Source of the DNA: Zygnema cylindricum
Lineage: Eukaryota; Streptophyta; Zygnematophyceae; Zygnematales; Zygnemataceae
Direction: 5' to 3'
Assembly (NCBI GenBank): GCA_037447655.1
Contig: JBBHKE010001099.1
Span: forward strand, 130,818-194,817
Length of the DNA: 64,000 nt
Made by a program: the position numbers and the translations under genes. The notes beneath the pieces were generated by a model. The model did not search any database. It was not told where the DNA came from and worked only from the letters and a program-made list of their open reading frames with translations. Below are positions 33,084 through 45,421 of this stretch, in pieces (position 1 is the stretch's first letter; each line of letters starts with the position of its first letter).

Positions 33084-36000
33084 ATGGATGCTCAAGTCGA
33101 GAAGGCTGTGACCCCGTTGGCAAATTGCGACAAGTCAGTAGAAGAATCTGTGTCTGTTGAGGCTGTGGCTGTCGGGAAACTGGACGACGACCTTGTCTTG
33201 GCAGCGGAGACTGTCCCTGAAGTAGAAAGACAAGGGCTGTCACTAGAAGAAGGAAACAAAATGACGGATGACGACGTAACTGAAGCTGAAGGTCCATTGC
33301 AGACATTTGGGGGAGGAGATACAGTGAAGGAAAACTCTTACTATAAGACTACTCTATGTGTTTATTTTAGGAAGGGCTCCTGTCGTAGTCCTGGCGCTTG
33401 CAGATATGCCCATGGGGAGGAAGAGCTTCGTCAGCGGCCTGATGGCACGTGGGATCCTTCTTCAGAGCGAGCCAAAACACTGAAATCGAAAACAGTACCA
33501 AACTGTACGAAGGCAGGCAGCCATGGTGGCGGCGGCAGCGAGACGGAGGTGAAGCTGTGCGTCCTCAATTGCCCATTCAAATGGCAGTCGAAGGACGTCT
33601 CAAGTCTTCTTCAATCGCTGGTGGCGCCTCTCTCTTAACCTTCCCATTTGGCCGTGAAATTGACGGATGCTACTTGCTGCCGCTCCTTGTTATGTCTTTG
33701 CGAGGATCGCTAATGTGGTGTAGTCGGGAATGAAGCACACATGCGTGCTAAATAATCCTGACTGGTAAGACGGGGAGGATTTCCGAGAGCAAGGGGGAGC
33801 TTGGTTTTGCTCGCAGGGATTAAGCTGCAAAGCTGTGAAGAAACGGCGAGCGATGCCCAATGCCTTCTTGACCTTTGACTCCAAAGCATCTGCGGAGGCG
33901 GTTGAGCAGGTTTGTCGAATCTTTTCCACTGAGTTTGAATGTTTTGTTTCAAGTGAAGGGCCCCTGTGTTTTATTTTGTTTGTGATCTTTAGGCTGACTT
34001 AGAACTTGCCACAGGAGCAGGAGCACAGTTCTTAGCAACCTCTGCATTGATCTGTTGTACTGTGTATGCATGGGCTTTTAGGCATTGGAAGGCTACTTAA
34101 TTCAGGGGGAAGGAAGTCGTCAGCTTCATGTGGCTCCAGCTTTGCCTCGGCAGTGGGAAAGGTTGGGATCCGAAGGAGCTGGAGAGGATGCTGGAAGCTC
34201 GGATAATAGCGATGGAGGCGAAGAACAGAAAGAACAAAAAGAACTGCAAGGGCAAAATGAAGAAAATGAGCCTGCCGCTCGTGAAATTTGGGAAGTAGTA
34301 ACTCCTTTGGCAAAATTGCTATATTCAGAACAGCTCGAACGGAAGAAAGCAGAAACTGCTCATGTCCTCAAGACTATGGTCTGTCCATCGCCTCCTATTA
34401 CTGGACTTCACCTTCTGGTTGCGAACCACCTATGCGTACATGCAAATTATTGATTTTCTGGACAGCTCTGTTGTTGAAGAAGTGTTCTGAGTTTTAAAAC
34501 ATCGCTTGTTGATTTTTTCTTGATATATTGGTTTTCTATCTTTCTGGGTTATATTTCATATGGGTGGGTTTCCGCATAGCAAGGAAATGGGCTGAAACAG
34601 TTTTTTCTTTTCTTTTTTTCTTGCACTCCCTGGCTTTAATTTAGTTCATATGGGATTGTCATGGCGAATGCGGATAGGAAAACTGCCCAGCACTTCAATT
34701 GAGTAATAGCTTTTGGCCAACCACTTACGTGAGAAGACTAGTGAATCATGTTTGCTGTAGAACTTTGTCCTTCACTTTTTCTTTATGAATGTTTTAGGCT
34801 GCAGTGAGTCTTTTCTCCGGATCCGAACCATGTGCTTGGAAAGGAGTGCACCATGTACAGGAGGGGTTGCAGACCATTTGCTGCCTTGTTTGCATGCTAG
34901 TGTGTTTTTACCACTGCATGTGGATAGCATTTTGCTTTCTCTGTTCCTGAAAATCATTGCGAGAGCTAGCAGTGCTTGTACAATTTTGGGGCATAGCTGC
35001 TGCCTTGTTCAGTGTAATTTGATGAGAGTGCAGCCATTCAACGTGTGGGTTAAGTGCAGGCTTGGAAGCTAAAGATGTCCATACTATCTACTGGAAAAAA
35101 ATCGTTTCAGCTATTGATGAAGTTAGTATGAAGGGTCAAATTTTCATTCTTACTGTAGCTACGGTGTCCGGGTGACAAATACAAGGGTATAGCCTACAAT
35201 CGTTGCCACCTTGACCTATACCATTTTGTTGTTGCATCTGAAGGTGAAATTTTTATTATCTTGTAGCTGAGTGTGTTCTGTGCAGGTACGGAAGACCCGG
35301 AAATGTTGTCCTCGGGGCCAACCCCTGCCGGAATGGGTGGCTACAGCTCGAGATCGTGGTGTGTATTTGTATGCTTGTCACGGGACACTGCCATGCTATT
35401 AGTGTAAAGGAATTATGAGTGCTAAATGGATAATATCATCAATTATAAGTTAGTGTAAGGTGGGTTTTTAAATTATATAGAAGACTGATGAATTTGATGT
35501 GCTGTACAAATTGTAGAAAGGTTTGAGTGTCCATGAAAGCTGTCTTTATTTGCACTTAATATCATTCCAAGCCTACTGGAGTTCCCTTGATTTTTTTTTC
35601 ATAAACAGGCGTTAGGAAAGCGAAACTTTGAGTCAGTGAGTTTGCTTTCCTAGAAAGGCCCATGTTTCATGGGAAATGAAGTTATCACCAAGTAAATGTA
35701 TGAACGGGGACGAAGTTGAGTTGCTTGATTCGAGAAGCGGGGTACTGAGCATAGACTTTATGTGGAACACTTGTTTGTCTGAATAGCAAGCTAATAAGTT
35801 GATTTTACGCTAATCTTGTAAACCACGTGCTACTTCTTGAGTTGTTGTAGACAATTTTTAGACGCAAGGGCTTGGGTTTCTTTTCCAGTTACTAGATTGG
35901 AGGGGGTGGAACGGAGTTTTGAAATGCAGTCTTATGCGGGGGGAAAGTGAGGGTGAGAGAGTCTCACTTACCTGGATGCCTGTGGTTCATCCAAAATCCT

Positions 36001-39000
36001 AGTGTTATGGTTTTCTTTGCATTGGATTTCAATGGACATTATATACCACGATGAATTACTAACATCTTTTTGTTATAACGCTTTTATTAAGCGAACCTCT
36101 AGCCTTTAATATTTGCCTGTGTTGTGCAGTGACTGCATGACTTTTTCTTTTACTTAATGGAAAACACAGTTCCTGAGTAAATATATTTGGTTTCCAGCTC
36201 ATTTAGAAATTGCATTTTGAGCTTCTTTGAACCTTTGCAGGATCGTTTTGTTGCTTCCATGGCAGGTAATCTCGCATGCGAGTACCTCGGTGTGATGCCG
36301 TCTCCACAGGTAAGTGGGTACCGGAACAAATGCGAGTTTTCAATGGGGCTATCAGCACAGGGCGAGCGCACAGTGGGCTTCCAGCTTGGCATGTTCCGGT
36401 GCGGCTTGTTGACCTTTCTCACTCTTCCTCTCTCTCACTCTCTGGCTTTTCCTCTCCCTCATGCTCTTTCTTCTCTCTCCTTTCCTCCTCTCCACTCCTC
36501 TCCTCTCCTCTACATTCCTCCTCTCCACCTCTCTCCCTCTCCCTTCCCCTTCCCTTCCCTGCCTCGCCTCCCCTCCCTCCGCTCCCCTCCCCGTCCCCCC
36601 TCTCCCTCCCCTCTCCCTCCTCTCTCCCTTTCCTTCTCTTGCTATAAGAACGTTCTGGAGAAAACTTGCCTCTTGATCTTCGCTGGGTACCTGAAACTTG
36701 CCTCTTGATCTTCGCTGGGTACCTGGTCTTCCAGAGAAGGAGTGACAGCTGTGGCGGAACCTCGAAACTGCAAAAACATATCGTCGGTGGCGGTGAAGTA
36801 CGCATCGCTGATGCAGGAAGTGATCCGTGCGTCGCCGTTGCCGGTGTGGGACAAAAAGCTGAACCAAGGCTTTTGGCGAATGCTCACGGTGAGTTTTGGA
36901 CCCTTGTTGAGCCTCGGACGTGAGCCTGGTCTGCTTCTGTAAGTTTTGTGTTGTAAGAAGCCAAAGAGAATTTTGGGCTGGGAGGAGTTAACAGGTTCGG
37001 GAAGGCCGGCCTCCAAAAATGATTCAAGATGAGGGAGTCAGCTGCTCGGCAGCGGAAGTGATGCTCATTGTCCAGGTATGCCATGTTCACTTTAGAGGTT
37101 ATGTCGAGGATATTGATTCTGTGGCTGGTGAGGTTGATTAATACCAAACGTCAAGTAGTTAAACAGTAGAATAAATTGAGAGTAGACATCATTTTAACTT
37201 GTGATAACTGTCATTTACGGTGAGAGGCTATGTTGTTGCAGGTCAATCCGGAAAGTGTAGCCTCAGCTGACGTAGAGAAGGAGCTAGACCGTATGGCTCA
37301 TGCTCTTGTCATTGGGGCAAGAACAGCTTCTCCTCCACTGCCGCTTACTGTTCTGTTACTTCAGGTGAGCACCCTTGTATGCCACTTATTCATTTGTCTA
37401 TTTTATGTCGCGAACAGTGAATAGCTAAAACAATTTTACTATATTTGTTAGTGAAGTGTAGGCATCCCCATCCCTTGAGAATAACATTTGCATTTGCAGA
37501 CGATGGATGTGTCTAGCGAATCTCTATAAGGTGATATAGGGAATTGGTGTACTGGTGTTGCTGGTTTTTGTTGAATGTTATTTGGTTGTCCACCAATTCT
37601 TCTTTGGCTGTGTTCATTGGCTCGGTTGGCCTGGCGCAATAAACCGACCAGCAACGAATTACATTGTGTCATATGTGGCGCTAGTATGGCACATGCACCA
37701 TTGAACGCATCAACTATGATGGTTGTTTCTACTGTTACAGACTCTATCATTTCTTTTTATTTATCCTCCCAGTGTCTTTTGTGTGTGAAGAATACAAGTA
37801 TGTAAGTAAATTCATTTTAACTAAAAATGCTCAAATGTGTACCCAAAATGGTTCTAATCTAGATGTTTTTTGATTGAGTTCCTGAATGTTGTCTTTTTTC
37901 AAGCCTGTCAATAATGTCTATGCTCATGTCAGGAGTTTTGTTCGTGAGTATCTTAATTTATAACAAGATAATTTTCTTCTTAGTCAATGCTGAAAGAATG
38001 AATCTGAAACAAGAGATTTGTGAATGTTTTACTAACACCTGTGACACACTTTCCTACCAAAATGATGTTTTTGTTAGGTCTAAATTGAAGGCATGAATGT
38101 GTGACAAGAAGCTTGTGAATATTGATTAACAACAGCGAGCAATGGGGAGGTGGGGTTCAGGAGCACACCGGTGTGTCCAATGCAGCGCCCCCCAGTTGCC
38201 CGTTACGAAACATTCTGTTGCCCGAGATTCCGGGCGGTGAACAAAAAACTATGCGAGATGAGTCTATGGCAATGTGCATCCATGAACACTTGGGTGGTTT
38301 GACGTTTCGAATTTCTCCAACTGCTTTCTTTCAGGTAACTTTTCTCCATGTTCTGTTTGTGCGGCTCGTTGTTTTGTTCCCGCTTTTTGTGTTTACCGTC
38401 GTTGTACGGCTCGGGTAAATGACAGGTTAATACTCTGGCAGCCGAACGACTCTATGAGTTGGCGGGAGATTGGGCCGGGATTGGGCCAGATTCACTTCTT
38501 TTTGATATCTGTTGTGGGACTGGAACCATTGGTCTCACTCTTGCACATCGAGTGGCCATGGTGAGTTAGCGTGCTCCAGTCCTTGTTGCGTTTGAGCATG
38601 CATATCCCACACACTTAAATTTGTTACTCTACGCCTTCCATCACTAGAGTTAACTAGTCTAATCCATTCATAGCCAAAGGTTAAAAACCATACTTTGTGT
38701 GTTAATAACACTATTTAAAGTCAAAATGCGCCACGCCCACTGCCTAAAAATTGATGGTTTACCATTACCTGGTTAATGATAATAATTCGCTACCTTTAAT
38801 CGTGATGTAAAAACTTGGCAAGTTTTATATTGATTTGCAACTGCTAATCCTTGCTATTGTTTGTACATTTTTTCAAGACCCATATGCTCTCACTCAAACT
38901 CTATTAAAGAGGCTTTTTCAATTCCCTTCAACGAACCGCTACATGAACTTGGTTGATTGATTTTGCGACTACACTCATCGTGGTTAGTGGGTGTATTAAC

Positions 39001-39955
39001 TTCTCACACGGAGTTAGGAGGCTTGCAGGTGGTCGGTATTGAAATGAATGAATTTGCAGTGGAGGATGCCCGGATAAATGCAAATTTGAATGGCATCACC
39101 AATTGTGTCTTCATTGCAGCAAAGGTAAGGCCACTATGCTTCTGCATCTTGCCCAATTGGTTTGCCATTTTAACAATTGCATTATATTATGTATTCCTTA
39201 TTGATCACAGCTTCTGCTTGTACTCATCACTCGGACAAGTGTTCCATTAAACAGGCAGAAGATGTTATGGAGCGACTTTTGGATGAGTACTCTGTTGAGA
39301 ACTCCGCTGAGAAGTCTGCAAAAGACGAGGAGTTGGAGCCATTAGAGAAGAGGCCTCGCACTTCGAACCTGGAAAACGTTGCTATTTCCTCCCCTCCTAT
39401 GACTGATGAGCCTAAGCCAGAGTCAGGTCCTCGCAAGTACTCATCAATAGTGGCTATTGTGGACCCACCTCGCTCTGGGCTCCACCCAACGGTGAGGACT
39501 AACCAAACTATTTCCTGTACGGATCATTAGATGTGTTCTGATTTCTGGATGGAAAATAATGTGTTCAGGCACTAGTTTTGACGTTTCGATTCAATCTTCG
39601 CTGGAACGCGTCAAAGGGAAGGGCAATATTAATGGCGGACTCCTTTTTTCTGATTCAGGTGGTGCGTACATTGCGCACTCATTCTAAATTGCGGCGATTG
39701 GTGTATGTATCGTGCAATGCGGCAACCATGGCCGCTAATGCTTTGGAGTTATGCACCCCTTTGCAAGAAAGTGCAATTCCTGGAGAACCAAAGCAGAGAA
39801 AACGTGGTCGAGGGGGCGAGCAAGGGATTGCAACCACCAAACAGCGGTTGCAAGGAATGGCATTCACTCCCCCATTTCGACCTGTGAAAGCAATGGCTGT
39901 AGATATGTTCCCTCACACGGCACATTGTGAGGTAGTTGTCCTTTTCGAGCGTTGA
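33084..39955 (+). CDS. TRM2A: CCCH zinc finger tRNA (uracil-5-)-methyltransferase, TRM2A type
   Basis: Uses S-adenosylmethionine to make 5-methyluridine, in this family at position 54 of tRNA. Thirteen exons: 33084-33620, 33817-33909, 34082-34378, 35286-35360, 36241-36398, 36735-36888, 36995-37075, 37242-37364, 38161-38334, 38426-38560, 39029-39124, 39255-39491 and 39659-39955. They sum to 2,457 nt (818 aa), near the ~800 of plant homologues. The order is an acidic N-terminus, then a C-x7-C-x5-C-x3-H zinc finger (CVYFRKGSCRSPGACRYAH), an RRM-like segment (RRAMPNAFLTFDSK), DVVTPL-type linker (WEVVTPLAKLLYSEQLE), GYRNKCEFSMG, SAM motif FDICCGTGTIGLTLA, VDPPRSGLH, catalytic Cys in YVSCNAATM, and the final MFPHTAHCEVVVLFER. 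The zinc finger fusion is the plant architecture known from Arabidopsis C3H24. The exon 4 donor (35358 or 35360) is ambiguous. Intron 5 contains a pyrimidine tract and a 32-bp tandem duplication. Confidence 0.93.
36405..36645. repeat. CT-rich low-complexity tract
   Basis: Almost pure pyrimidine on the sense strand of intron 5 of the TRM2A gene, made of CTCTCC/CCTTCC words. Long overlapping reading frames on both strands here are composition artefacts. Confidence 0.9.
36662..36725. repeat. 32-bp perfect tandem duplication
   Basis: Two identical 32-bp units beginning AAACTTGCCTCTTGATCTTC sit just upstream of the exon 6 acceptor (CAG at 36732-36734). The duplication probably lengthens the acceptor region without affecting coding sequence. 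Confidence 0.95.
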
Positions 39956-40025
39956 GGTTCTATTCCAGGTTTCATATAGTCACGGTGATGTTGTTGATAG
40001 TATCAATGGTTCGTCTACCAGCCAG

Positions 40026-40192
40026 TGCGATTGTCTAACATTTTTGATGGAGTAGGTTGTATGCGCCGATGGTGAACAATGGAGCGTCATTTTCAAACAG
40101 TGCCCTTGATGCGATTGTCTAACATTTTTGATGGGGTAGGTTATATGCGTCGATGTGATCAATGGAGCGTCACTTTTAAACATTGCCCTCGA
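40026..40192. repeat. 84-bp imperfect tandem duplication
   Basis: Two copies starting TGCGATTGTCTAACATTTTT at 40026 and 40110, with several substitutions. It lies just after the TRM2A stop codon, probably in its 3' untranslated region. The core GATTGTCTAACATTTTT also occurs near 42813 in a HEI10 intron. Confidence 0.85.
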
Positions 40193-41665
40193 TTTGTGAA
40201 TTGTGCTGCTATTCATACCTGATTGTCTTATAATTTGAAAGATTGATTGACCTGCCTTCCTCAAACTCGGAGGATACTGTAAAGAGTAATGTTTTCTGAA
40301 ACTGGGAAGAGAACAAGTGGGAGGTGCTTTGTGTACTAGTTTACACAAAAATAAAGACTTTATTGCAGGTATTGATAGTATACCAAAAATCATCGGAATT
40401 TTGTCAATCTTCTTTGAAGAAGCATATATAGCTTTTGGCCGGATAGTCTTTAGAGGAAACGTCTAGCACATTCATTAGCCAGGGAGTATCTGTGCTGACT
40501 AAGAAGCAAAGCAAGCGAATGGAATTATTTCAATAAGTAATACAACAAAGTCTGCCCTCAGGGTTTTATATAACCCAAGTTCCCTGACAAGCAGATGAAG
40601 CCACTCTTACCAGACCCTGTGTCACCGTGCAAAGAAAGTGAGCATCCCTGCATATTGGCTGTCACAATTGGTCTCGTATTGCCTTTTTCCAAATCTCAAC
40701 AGTCAAATAGTAATCATCGTATACTTTATGTCTTTACACTGAAGCGCTTCATTTTTTTTCAAACTTTTACCTTGGTTGAATATACCTTCCTTGCTACATC
40801 AAGATTATTTGCACAGAGGCGGGGTGGAGAACCTCTTGCTCAAATTTCCCACCTTTCTACTCTTCCATTGCTTCATCCACAATCTTCCAATCACTCCACG
40901 CAACAAAATGGGTTCTATTGAAAACATATTTTTCAAGCTAATGAAATGACTCTCCCTATTGTTGTGATATTACGGAACGGCATCAAACAAGCAATGCTGT
41001 TTTAATTATAAGTTCATAAAATACATTCCATAAGTGTGTATAACATTGATACTACACCGAGCGCTTCATTTGCTTATATGATTTGATATCAAATGCACAC
41101 ATGCATTTCACGTCAGATGTTTTCTGACAACCATGCAGTCACAGAAAGACAATGTTACATCTGGACGAGAAAATGCTATTTGAAGGTCAACAACAAGTCT
41201 AAAATAAAAGTCAATGTTGAAAATCATCACGATGAGCACAAAGAAAGTCCAAAATGAAAGTTTTAACAGTTTGACGTTCACGAACCAAAACGAAGGAAAC
41301 CGACAAAACCATATAACGTTTGCTAATGAGAACGACAGAAACCGTCAGAAAAGTGAAACTGAAGGTCAAACGAACTGACAATATCATAAACCGTCAAAAT
41401 AAAATTGACATTTGCGGACAATGAAATTCGAATGGTGGAGAAACGTGGCAGCTCGTGTTAACAGTAATTCACAGCTATAACTGCTGTAGACAATGCTTGT
41501 AGAGGGCCTTCAACCTCATTGTTGCAAATGCCCTGCAATAAAGGAATTTTGGTCTCAGAGGGCATACTTGTTACACACTGCTTGCAAATTACAAAAGAAA
41601 TCAGTGCTACGGCCAGATTTGCCTCTATTTGAAGGGTACAAAACTGTTCATCAATGTCACTCACC
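40193..41665. other. Intergenic DNA between convergent genes, no gene seen
   Basis: AT-rich sequence containing the 3' flanks of TRM2A and HEI10. Around 41150-41400 a degenerate theme of GTCAAAAT/AAAGTCAA words recurs. No exon was recognised. Confidence 0.5.
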
Positions 41666-43740
41666 TCAGCCGCTTAGACCGGACCGCAGTCGTGATGTTG
41701 GCTTTCGCACCGGTGAAAGAAGCAAGTTGCGAAGAGCGTTTGAAGGGTTGCCGCCTGCTGGTGTAAACATTGAGTTGGGGTCGGCCATCCGGTATGATGA
41801 ACCGGGTCCAGACGACCTCTGGAATCGATGCATAGGAGGAGCTGGACTTGGAACCTCTGCTCTTGCTCTTGTTGGTGGCAAGCTTGGCATGTCGAAAAAT
41901 CCTGAGCCAGTAGAGGCTTCCGCAGACCACAAGTCAGAAGTTGGCTGGGGAGTAACTGGCTGAAATTCCTCACGCACCTCTGCACAGGTGGCACAAACTT
42001 AGCAGCTTCAACTACAAGCAATTTGACACACTCATCCAATTTAGAATTGGTGAGACTAACCACATCACTATTTAGCTGAAAAAAATAATATTTGGAAGGA
42101 CAAATACCTGCTGTGGTCTTTGATGTCGGTTCATCAAGCCCGCGTGGAGTTGGAGCAGTAAAACTGTTAAAATGAGATGGTTTCTGCAACAACAGTCGCT
42201 CCTTTGGCATCTGTCTGCTGGCCCCACGTTTCATCTGCTCGTATTCACCTCGCAGAGACTCGTACATCTCTTCCAATTTTCGTTTTTGCCTGCCCTTTTA
42301 ATATTTTTTTTGTTAGTAAATTGTTGCATATGTACGTTATTAATGAATACAAGCTGCCAACCTATCCTGCTGTATAATCATATAGACATATTTTATTGGC
42401 TCCTAATTCAATAGACATATTCATGTTGATGTAAATTCAAAACATCTCGGACAAGCTTAAGTACAACACAACACACAATCTGTAAATGATAGTGTCGTCA
42501 AGATATGAAAAGTCTTCACCTTGACTTTTCTGCATACTTTTCTTGTAATTCATTCTTATCCTTTACAAGGCTCTCCCTCTCATGCTCCAGTAGTTGGACT
42601 TTTTTCATGGCTTTTTGATAGGCGCCATGAACCTGCTCCAGTTTTTCCATATATTTTTGCTGCATTTCCTCATATTTCTGCTTTAGATGCATGGCCTTCT
42701 GTACAGTAACTTGCGCTTCCACGTCCTTTTGTCCGATCCAAAACATTACTCCTTTGAAAGCACTTTTCATAACTATTCAATTTATGTCAAGGAATGTTCA
42801 AACGGAACCTTGATTGTCTAACATTTTTAAGATTAATGGACAAGCATGTACCGAGCAAATGAAAATGAAGGCTCAACAGACTTGAAAACAAACTAGTGTG
42901 GCATCCAAAGTCAAAAATTGGATACTGTTTTGTGGTGGAGTTCCAGCCATGACCATCTGTAAAACAACCAGCAGACAACCACAAGCTGGTTAATTGAGCG
43001 GATCCAAAGCCGCCAATCATGCTGCTAGCAGTAAAGTCAATCAATACTAGGAAGTATACTTAAGAACTCTACCTGCACTTGGCATTTAAAATACTGAAAT
43101 TACTCTTTACAAATTTCGCAATGTAATGGCCATGTTAGTCTACCGTCCAGTGTAGACTTCTGGAATGAGAAAATAGGACGAGTTGTATACTTAAGGGCAT
43201 AAGTGAGCTTACATTAACCCACTCATCGTCAGGGTTCAACTCCACTGCCTTCATGTTGCTGGCATTTGCAAGAACATCCAGAAGGCGGTTTAACAACGAA
43301 GTTGCAAGCAACGCAACTCAGGCATGATTATGTAGTAAAGCAAAAATATCGAAAACAACCAAAAAAATAATTGCATAAATCCAGAAATAAACCAGCGAGG
43401 AATCATCAGTGCATAAATAAGAAAAGATTGGACTTGCCTTTTAGAGAGAACTTGCTCACACATCGGGCAAGTTGCATCAGAAGTCAGTATTTTGCTTGCA
43501 TCGTCAGGGCCTGGCCTCACAGTCAAGGTTCCTAGCATACAGCAAAACTAAAGATTCATCTACATAGTAAAGTATGCATTCAACCAACATGATGCACTTA
43601 TGCGCTCAACCTACAGTATCATCAAACTGCAACCTGCAAACAGAGCAATGAATCGTTTAAATACGGATACAGAAAATATGACCACAGGTGGTTGCTATCA
43701 CTCGTCCTTCAAGCGTCCGCCAGCACGAATTGCACTTCAT
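41666..43740 (-). CDS. HEI10: HEI10-type meiotic RING E3 ligase
   Basis: ZMM protein that concentrates at recombination sites on the synaptonemal complex and promotes class I crossovers; homologue of human CCNB1IP1. Seven exons: 43671-43740, 43438-43510, 43213-43258, 42926-42956, 42520-42772, 42108-42289 and 41666-41979. They give 969 nt (322 aa); Arabidopsis HEI10 is about 304. The RING finger is spread over exons 1-2 (MKCNSCWRTLEGRVIATTCG, then DDASKILTSDATCPMCEQVL). NPDDEWVN and MKSAFKGVMFWIGQ follow. A central coiled coil has EQVHGAYQKAMKKVQLLEHE and ends KSRQKRKLEEMYESL. The Ser/Pro-rich tail ends with ALRNLLLSPVRKP, the conserved HEI10 C-terminal motif. Intron 2 uses a GC donor (AAAAG|GCAAGT). 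A somatic role is not expected from family knowledge. Confidence 0.95.
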
Positions 43741-44385
43741 AGCATCCTGTTCGATCTGTCGACATATACGATATAATTTCCGAAAAGGTAAGTAAATAGC
43801 TTGGAATTGACTTCGTAAGTATCAGTATCGGTATTAATATCGTTATTAAAGCTGCGACGAATATCAATCTGTCAACATAGAAAAAAAATGAGATAATACT
43901 AGTGACTGGTATACTTTTCAGGAGGATCAATATTTCAAAGAACTTTGAATTCAAACAACCAGATGTTAAATATCAGGCTTCTGAATGAATGACAAGGCTC
44001 GGGTTTTAATACTTGGCAGTTCACCAGACGTTCGAAGAAAGGGGCAACGGCCTCCTTACGACGGAGAGCAGAAGCAACGCTAGAGAGAGGAAGGCACGAC
44101 GATGAAGCAGAACGTGGCACGCGAAGAAAATGTTTGATCATAAAATCAGGGGCAAGTTGATGCGTGACGATAAATTGCAGGAGTTTGACTTCGGTTTATA
44201 ACTTCTGTAGTTCTGTGACCCTGCCGGACGGATAAGAAATATTCGGTACATTTGTGGGCGCCGGATGGGCAGAACTGCAGACTGTCTAGCCGCCGGACAT
44301 ACGGGGCTGTATGTATGTATACGACGACATTTTATACGCCGTGCCAAGAACGGTCTACGTAGCCGCACATTTATCGATGTTGCTA
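43741..44385. other. Upstream region of HEI10
   Basis: Contains the presumed 5' leader and promoter of HEI10, then GC-richer sequence around 44.0-44.35 kb with no recognised exon. It ends at the first MITE of the next cluster. Confidence 0.4.
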
Positions 44386-44893
44386 CACCGCGAATCGTAA
44401 TTACTAATTAGAGTAATGAAAAAATTAGAGTACAAAAACTAAAAAAAAAAATTAGAGTAATGAACGCTAATTTATGTGATAGAGTTTTTTCAACTATGAA
44501 GTTTACTCTAATTTATTTAAGTACTCTAATTTGGCACGCTAATATCCTCTACTGTAAATAAGGTATTCGTACAGAATTTGGCAAAACGTACAGTTTATCG
44601 TCACTATGACGTTTGCACTACGCGGTTTGTTAAAACGCAGTTACATGATAACGGCCTGTATTAAATCGTTATTTGTACTTTTCTACTTAATAAAGTACAA
44701 TTTTTCACGGTCGGAGGTCGTCCGTACTCCACACTATTTAAAACGAACCTATATTAGAATAAAAAACGCTAATTAAACTTTACCTTAAATAGAATAATGA
44801 AAAAATTAGAATCGTTTACTCTATTTCATGTGATAGAGTCGAAATTTCGAGCGACCGAATTAGAGTAATTTACTCTAATTACGATTCGCAGTG
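44386..44893. mobile_element. MITE, family C (complete, TA target site)
   Basis: A 508-bp AT-rich element. The left end CACCGCGAATCGTAATTA matches the inverted right end with one mismatch, and TA lies on both sides (44384-44385 and 44894-44895). Inside are repeated TTAGAGTA words in both orientations. The terminus CACYGYGAATCG relates it to families B and D. No ORF, so non-autonomous. Confidence 0.8.
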
Positions 44894-44947
44894 TACTGTA
44901 GTTTTTTGCCAAAGTACATTAAAGTTTGTCACGTACTTCGCAAGGTA

Positions 44948-45390
44948 CACCGAGAATCACTACTAGTGTTGTTAACTGTAGTTTGAGTTCAAGGCCCTTC
45001 CCCCCAAAAAAAAAATTACTCTAATTTGTTCACAAACGCTAATTTGGGTACACTTTTCCCATATTGTAGCCGGTATAGCCTATGTTCACATTGAACGTGT
45101 GAGAACAGGTTCGCGTGATTTTCCCCCGTCTTTATCACTCGGAATCAGATCTCAGTGCGCTTTTTCGTGTCGACGCACTCACTTTCGCGTGTCAACGCCT
45201 TTATCTGACACATTTTTTGTACAATTGTACCAAATAACGAGCAGTTTTAGTACGGAATGAAACATTTCGTACACTACACCATTTAAAAACTGTCTATGTT
45301 AACGTAAAAAACAGTTAAAGTTATTAATTCTATTTTAGGTTCGAAGGGGAGCCGAATTAGTGTTATTAACGCTAATAGCGATTCACAGTG
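44948..45390. mobile_element. MITE, family D, copy 1
   Basis: Starts CACCGAGAATCACTACTAG after TA (44946-44947) and ends CGATTCACAGTG before TA (45391-45392). The ends are imperfect inverted repeats of the same terminal theme as families B and C. The interior has no ORF. Its right 385 bp form the left arm of a large inverted repeat with the next copy. Confidence 0.7.
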
Positions 45391-45421
45391 TACTAGTACG
45401 GTACACCGTGAATCCTTACTA

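Noticed and set aside
33449-33733. Plus-strand ORF overlapping TRM2A exon 1 in another frame
   Set aside because: Shadow of the zinc-finger exon; the correct frame continues through thirteen in-phase exons.
36352-36867. Arg/Glu-rich minus-strand ORF of 171 residues
   Set aside because: Composition artefact of the CT tract in TRM2A intron 5, antisense to real exons.
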